Source: Nomia melanderi
Taxonomy: Eukaryota > Arthropoda > Insecta > Hymenoptera > Halictidae
Length of the DNA stretch: 64,000 nt
Direction: 5' to 3'
Assembly: GCF_051020985.1 (NCBI RefSeq)
Contig: NC_135009.1
Coordinates: 17,178,606-17,242,605 of the forward strand
Made by a program: the position numbers and the translations under genes. The notes beneath the pieces are model-generated. The model made no database searches. It worked only from the letters and a program-made list of their open reading frames with translations, and was not told the origin of the DNA. Positions within the stretch are counted from its first letter, which is position 1. Each line of letters starts with the position of its first letter. This document shows positions 59,211 through 64,000 of this stretch, piece after piece.

Positions 59211-59412
59211 TTAAGAGCGTAGACGTTTATCGTACACTATTCTATCGTTCCTAGAAAACTACATATTTGCTCGCATAGATAAACCAATGTGTCCGGATCA
59301 GAGAATTCTAATCTGAATTCGCACAACTGCATCAATCGAAATATAAATCTTACGAAACAATGTTTAAAACATTCAATTTCCATGAAATTGAGTTCCGTGA
59401 ATCTAGCGTTAA
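59211..59412. mobile_element. TTAA-type MITE, TTAACGCTAGATT subfamily, copy 3
   Basis: The right end on the minus strand reads TTAACGCTAGATTCACGG. The left end TTAAGAGCGTAGACG is a weaker match. The length of 202 bp agrees with copy 1 (203 bp), which supports the boundary. The interior is AT-rich and non-coding. Confidence 0.55.
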
Positions 59413-62012
59413 ACAATCCCAGAAATTTCTATATTATAATCCGATTAACTCTCGAGGAAACTATTTGTTCCCAGCGTCTCCTAAGCTATTAAACAAATTT
59501 AGCATTCATTCCAAGTATCAACTCCCAATTATTTTTTCAAGTGATTCTAGAGTCTTCCAGACGCGTCGAACCGTTCCGACATTTTTCTCGCGTGAATTTC
59601 CAGCCGCATGATAGGAGCGAAGTATCGCGAACTTTCGTAACGATTCAATAGCGACGAGCAAAAACGTGGAGCGAGGCCAGCGATAAAGGCAACGACAAAA
59701 TTCCACGCTGCCTCTCCGCGTCAACGTTTGTTCTTTACGAGCGGAGTGCCCGGCGAGGTCAGGAAGGAAGTGGCTCCGTTGTTTCCCGTTGTTCCTAGTG
59801 AACCTTGGCTCTCGAGGATCTGGGCATACTTTGCTCTTCCTCTCGTTTGGCCCCTGCTCTTTCGTTAGCCAGTCCTTCGTGGTAATATCAGCGAATTAAC
59901 CACAGAAACTGCTCTTCACCTTTGATTAAAGGCGAGCCGCGACGGCGCCCGGGGGATATTAATCATCGCGCACCGAGAAAAATACGGGGAAATAACAAGG
60001 TGACACGGCTTCCTCGACTTCACTTCGCTGTACTGTCATTCGTTTCAATCTACGGCCATTGTGTTCTGCTCATCGTTTAATTTTCCACGTCGAAAATCTG
60101 CTTATGTGCTTCTGTGCTTCTTATGCTGTTGACTATTTTGACAGTTATAACCACGGTCACGAATTCCTAGTAATTCCCCATTCGTTTTCTAATTTTCTGG
60201 TATTCCAACTTGTGAACCTTCTGATTTTCTAACTCATCGGTGTTCGAACTTTCAAATTTTCTCTTTCAGTTTTTGAACTTACCAATTCTCCAATTTTCTA
60301 CTTTCAATTCGCATACACCTCGTCGCAGGCGCTGAACCGTGATTACCAATACCCCATTGCAGCTCAGTTTAAACTCATCACCGACTTCGCATCTATACAG
60401 AACAAATGACCCGAAAAAAACAGGAAGGTTATTCGATGTAACGAACCTCGCTTCTCCTACAACCCCGTAACGCCATTCTCCGACGACGTCGACATAAAAA
60501 TCGCGTGTGCAAGCTTTCCAAACGTTTTCCCCGCGCGGCCGGGCGCAGTCGAAGAAAAATGAAAGCCGCTAAGGCGCGATACGCCTGTTATCGCGCCACC
60601 GTGATCGCTTTAACCCTCCCACGGCCGTGAACGAGCGAGGGAAAGAGAGGGCAGCTGTTCGATACGGCTAGGGTGAACTCTCCGGACGGTTGTTGATTCG
60701 ACGCGAAGAGAAAGGGAAAAGGAGGGTGAGGGAAAAAAGACGAGATCCGATCAATTCCGCAACAACTCAATCAAGTTTCATGCCGCGGAACGGAGCCGGC
60801 CGATCGATCGATACACCGGGTGTACCGAAAGTCCTGTTGCTTTAATCCTGCATGGAGAAATAAAACATAACGGAAAACGCCTTTTTGGAGCTTCGCTCTC
60901 GAAGGAAGTCGACTAAAATTCTATGCAAACACTAGAAACCGTCGCTTTCAACGATTCGCAATTGAATGAGACAAATGAGTTATCGAAACTCGTTTTCAAC
61001 GTAGCCATCTTGCACGGTAACGTTTCTCGATAAATCACTTTAATCGGATTTAATTCATTGAATCTGCGAATTAAAATCGCTGTTCGATACATCCTTGTGT
61101 AACAGTATTTACGATACGCGATGATAAATAGATAACGATATTTTAATACCAGGATACACGAATTTATAACGGTATTTAAATTTATGAATTTCATGCAGCA
61201 GACCTTTGGCAAAGCGTCGCGCGATTTCTGTTTTTATCTGTTTCGTTGTTTTGTATAGAGTGATGGAATTCGAAACAATCTAGCATATTTAGTGCAATGA
61301 GACTATCGATGAGTATGAAACATCGATGACACTTTCGGGAGAGAAATATCGCGACATGCGTGGTACGTCGGTGAGTAGTTAAAGTAGTCGATCGTGAAAA
61401 TTACTTCCCTCCGACATCTTTCTAAAAGCTTTCAATGAAAAATTCTGCTCTGTTTCGACCGTTGCACCGAGAACCGGCGTGTTCTTCGTTCCAACACACA
61501 CTCTACGTCACATTGGAAGTAACGCCGGCGAAATGGGTTCGAAGTTCGACGCCGGGGCGATAGTAGACACCGAGGCAACGGCTGGAACGTATTTTACGGC
61601 AATTTCGGGGATGGAAAAACTGGAACAATGGCCGGCCGATCGGCGAATGAACGGTGAAAAGGTCCGGTATCGGTGACCGCCGCGCAACAATGGACGAAAC
61701 CCGGCGAAAATCTTTATTATTCGGAATCACTGGGAACGCCGCGCCAAGATTGAAAAAGTATCGGGACGAGTCGGCGCGTTTGAAAAACCCGCGAACGGAC
61801 AATCGGGAGCGAAACAAACGCCGACGCGTCCCTGCAGCGATATTGAAGTCGGCCGCGTTCGAGTTGCTCCTTTCCCGCGCTCGTTTCATAATTAAACCCT
61901 TGACGACGCTAATGAGAAATCCGAAAACAGACGATTTTCATGAATTCTTAATAAAGACTGTTGAGAGATCTCGTAGGTAAGCAGAAGAAATGTGTCTTTT
62001 AAAAAATAATTG
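59413..62012. other. Non-coding stretch, no gene recognised
   Basis: At 60180-60310 a loose repetition of AATTTTCT and CGAACTT words suggests an old tandem repeat. Lone transposon-like ends: TTAACCCTCCCACGG at 60610 and ACACCGGGTGTACC at 60811. Frames at 61479-61980 overlap on both strands without a domain. Confidence 0.5.
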
Positions 62013-62237
62013 TTAACCCTTTGCACTCGAGGGCGCCTTTCAGTCGCCATTTGCTTTGACTCAATAAATTGGTAAAATTTAGAGTTCAATATTAAATTTT
62101 ATTTAATGTATCAACATATGGAACGTCGAAATAAAATAGTTCTGTTGCTTAATTTATGCAGGGTATTTCTTTATGTTAGTTGTAAAAAGTACAATGAATA
62201 TTTGATGAGAATAATATTATCGAGTGCAAACGGTTAA
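62013..62237. mobile_element. piggyBac-like MITE, TTTGCACTCGA subfamily, best copy
   Basis: The left end TTAACCCTTTGCACTCGA (62013-62030) and the right end, read inverted, TTAACCGTTTGCACTCGA (62220-62237) differ at one position of 18. Intact TTAA lies on both sides. It is 225 bp, AT-rich and non-coding. TTAA followed by CCC is the piggyBac signature; a transposase-bearing relative must exist elsewhere if the family is mobile. Confidence 0.9.
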
Positions 62238-62246
62238 TATTTTTGT

Positions 62247-62274
62247 AATTTTCTTTTCTTTCTTTCTTTCTTTA
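62247..62274 (+). repeat. (TTTC)n microsatellite
   Basis: About five TTTC units follow the right end of the MITE by ten bases. Confidence 0.85.
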
Positions 62275-63061
62275 ATTAGTATTCGATGATAAAGGAATTT
62301 ATGTTAGATAGACAGAGCGAAGAGTTACTCAAGTGTTTTAACGATGAATTATTAGAAAATTCGAAAAGTGAAAAATACGGGAATAAAGTGTGTTTCATAC
62401 ATGTTTCAGAAGTCTTGTTCATGAAACGTGGACTTTGTAGAATGAAGTGTGATAGAATTTTTGATAAAACCAATGCTGGCATTACGGCGGAACGCTTAAT
62501 TTGTTTGGTAGTACTTTCGAGCCGCTCGGTACATCGAAATCTTCATTATACGGAATCCTGCACGCGCAATTTGATATGAATTGATAGTTAGCCGGTGGGA
62601 AACGCAAATAATAACGTTTGCGTTAATTGTAAGTAGAAATGGCACGCGGCGGTCAGATAGATTATCCAGTCGCGGTTAAAAGCTCGCGCGACCGGCGAAC
62701 ATTCAAATTTTATTTTCTCGGGAACGAAGCTTCGTGCGATGAAATTACGTTCTGAACTCGCGATTTATTTTTTCGCGCGAAATTACCCGGCATACATGGT
62801 GTGCTGTTGCAAATGGGACAAGAACAAAGGACCGCCCCACGTGGAAAATTAAAATTCAGAGTAAAGAATAAAATTTGATTTCGTTGACGACTGCAGCAAG
62901 TGGAAATTCTGCGTTGATTCCATCGATATCTACCATGATCGTTCATCATATCATAATTACATCATCTTAGAGTTTCCTAAATGCTCTGAAATAAATCGTT
63001 AAAGTACCACGTTAAACTAATCGAATGAAATAATGCAACGAATTCCCAAATAAAAAACACC
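62275..63061. other. Non-coding stretch, no gene recognised
   Basis: AT-rich with one 97-codon plus-strand frame (62286-62579) that does not resemble any family I know. No RNA gene seen. Confidence 0.45.
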
Positions 63062-63343
63062 ATGGAAGCCTCAAATATCTCTCTGTCTATCAACGGAAAC
63101 GCACAGAAAAATTATTTAGAGCTACCCTCATTCCCCGAAAACGTTCTCCAGTCCAATTCCGGTAGTTCCACAGCTAGTAACAATTTCCCAGAGAAGAAAC
63201 CCATGGAAAACTCGGAATCTTCCGCTGTCTGCCCCGTGCTTTCCACGGCGACGCGTAACCGCAGCAATTTCCACAGGCTGTTAGCGAGGCGGCAAGGTGG
63301 TAAAGGGATGCACACGGGCGAGCCTCTCGTCGTCGTTAATTAA
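63062..63343 (+). CDS. Candidate small open reading frame, 93 codons
   Basis: The frame starts at ATG in the context AACACCATGGAAG, close to the animal translation-start consensus, and runs to TAA at 63343. The predicted product has a Ser/Asn-rich first half (about residues 3-55) and a basic stretch, RNRSNFHRLLARRQ, at about residues 65-78. There is no signal peptide, membrane segment or domain that I recognise. The opposite strand also has a 67-codon frame. I chose it over other frames only because of the ATG context and less skewed composition. It may equally be chance. Confidence 0.15.
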   Translation: MEASNISLSINGNAQKNYLELPSFPENVLQSNSGSSTASNNFPEKKPMENSESSAVCPVLSTATRNRSNFHRLLARRQGGKGMHTGEPLVVVN

Positions 63344-64000
63344 GAGGCATTAAGAGACTCCGGGAGACGCTGGTCGTCGGCCCTTTAATATCTGTCGGTC
63401 GGCGACCATCCCGGTAACCGACGATTTTCCAGCCAACGGTTGACCCAGATTTCCTGCCGCGGTTCTTCCTCCCCTGTCCGAGACCGAGCACTCGTCGCTT
63501 CTTTGAGGCCTCTCCTCCTTCACCGAAACCTCCCGCGCACCCTCGAGCCTTCCCTTTGCCGGGCGAATTTTTTCAAAACGACGGGAAACACGGGAACCTA
63601 CTGCCACGAGAATCCTGTTATCAGTGGGGATCCTTTCGGAAAGGGATTAAACCTTTTCACGTGTAATTACCATGCAGATTTATGCCGGAGATTTTTCGAT
63701 TAAATTATTAGCTGTGCGTGCTGTTTATTGCGCTGTCGACGAGACGTGTTATTTTATAGTTATACCACGTTCATAAGGGAAGATCCTCTTTGGAATCCTT
63801 TGCGTTCGGAAGACACTAGAAACATTCGATCATTCTTCGAAACGAAAACACCTACATAAATCAAGAAACAAAGCTGATTTCCATATTTCTCGTATGAATG
63901 CGTTACATGAAGCACGATATTGTACATAAGAATATATTAAAATAATGGATTGTACAGTGATTACTATATTATAGATAATGAAAAGGTGGATCTTGAGTAA
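63344..64000. other. Non-coding stretch, no gene recognised
   Basis: CpG-rich until about 63640 with overlapping short frames, then AT-rich to the end of the window. I see no repeat or RNA gene. Confidence 0.5.

Noticed and set aside
60811..60821. ACACCGGGTGT as a Tc1/mariner-type end
   Set aside because: It is a self-palindrome and no inverse partner was found within 300 bases.
1..64000. tRNA, rRNA, known insect microRNA or CRISPR array
   Set aside because: I looked for tRNA B-box words, familiar microRNA mature sequences and regularly spaced palindromic repeats and saw none; the 31 bp array at 49 kb has no spacers and is a minisatellite.

Overview
This window looks like nuclear DNA from an insect, most probably a bee or another aculeate hymenopteran. 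No bacterial layout is present: there are no operons, no Shine-Dalgarno-led reading frames and no rRNA or tRNA. Composition alternates between AT-rich patches and GC/CpG-rich patches of a few hundred bases, CpG is abundant, and short non-autonomous DNA transposons recur. The taxonomic call is inference from composition and repeat style; no gene anchors it.

I find no protein-coding gene that I can support. The longest open frames lie in GC-rich or low-complexity DNA, are often open in several frames on both strands at once, and many begin at GTG, TTG or CTG. None shows a domain or motif I recognise. The window therefore reads as intergenic DNA or the inside of a very large intron. The weak exceptions are a 93-codon ATG frame in a good start context near 63.1 kb, and CpG-rich blocks at 33.7-34.25 kb and 44.5-44.86 kb that could be first exons or promoters.

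What can be supported is repeat structure. (1) A set of 140-280 bp elements has ends reading TTAACCC... or TTAACGCTAGA... and their inverse, as in piggyBac-like MITEs. The clearest are at 62013-62237, 33453-33648, 34346-34536, 4524-4740, 36666-36897, 26581-26783 and 45272-45450; others are more decayed. (2) Two elements with GGGTG ends flanked by TA (12172-12411 and 12991-13225) resemble Tc1/mariner-type MITEs. (3) An unclassified interspersed repeat has three copies near 5.7, 10.1 and 41.5 kb. (4) Tandem repeats include a 138 bp duplication at 1.0-1.3 kb, a purine-rich array with units of about 175 bp at 17.6-18.26 kb, a 31 bp minisatellite at 49.06-49.25 kb with possible relatives near 54.8 and 57 kb, a roughly 33 bp minisatellite at 55.6-55.9 kb, and several microsatellites.

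Layout: 0-4 kb holds the first duplication and a pyrimidine-rich tract. 4.5-13.5 kb holds MITEs, two copies of the unclassified repeat and a purine-rich tract. 13.5-27 kb is mostly unique sequence with the 175 bp array. 26.5-29 kb is a MITE cluster with one element nested in another. 32.7-37 kb holds MITEs, a CpG-rich block and a local duplication split by a MITE. 38.9-48.2 kb holds scattered MITEs and the third copy of the unclassified repeat. 49-57 kb holds the minisatellites. 57-64 kb is mostly unique with two or three MITEs. Two relative ages can be read directly: the MITE at 34346 entered one arm of an existing duplication, and the MITE at 27524 entered an older MITE.
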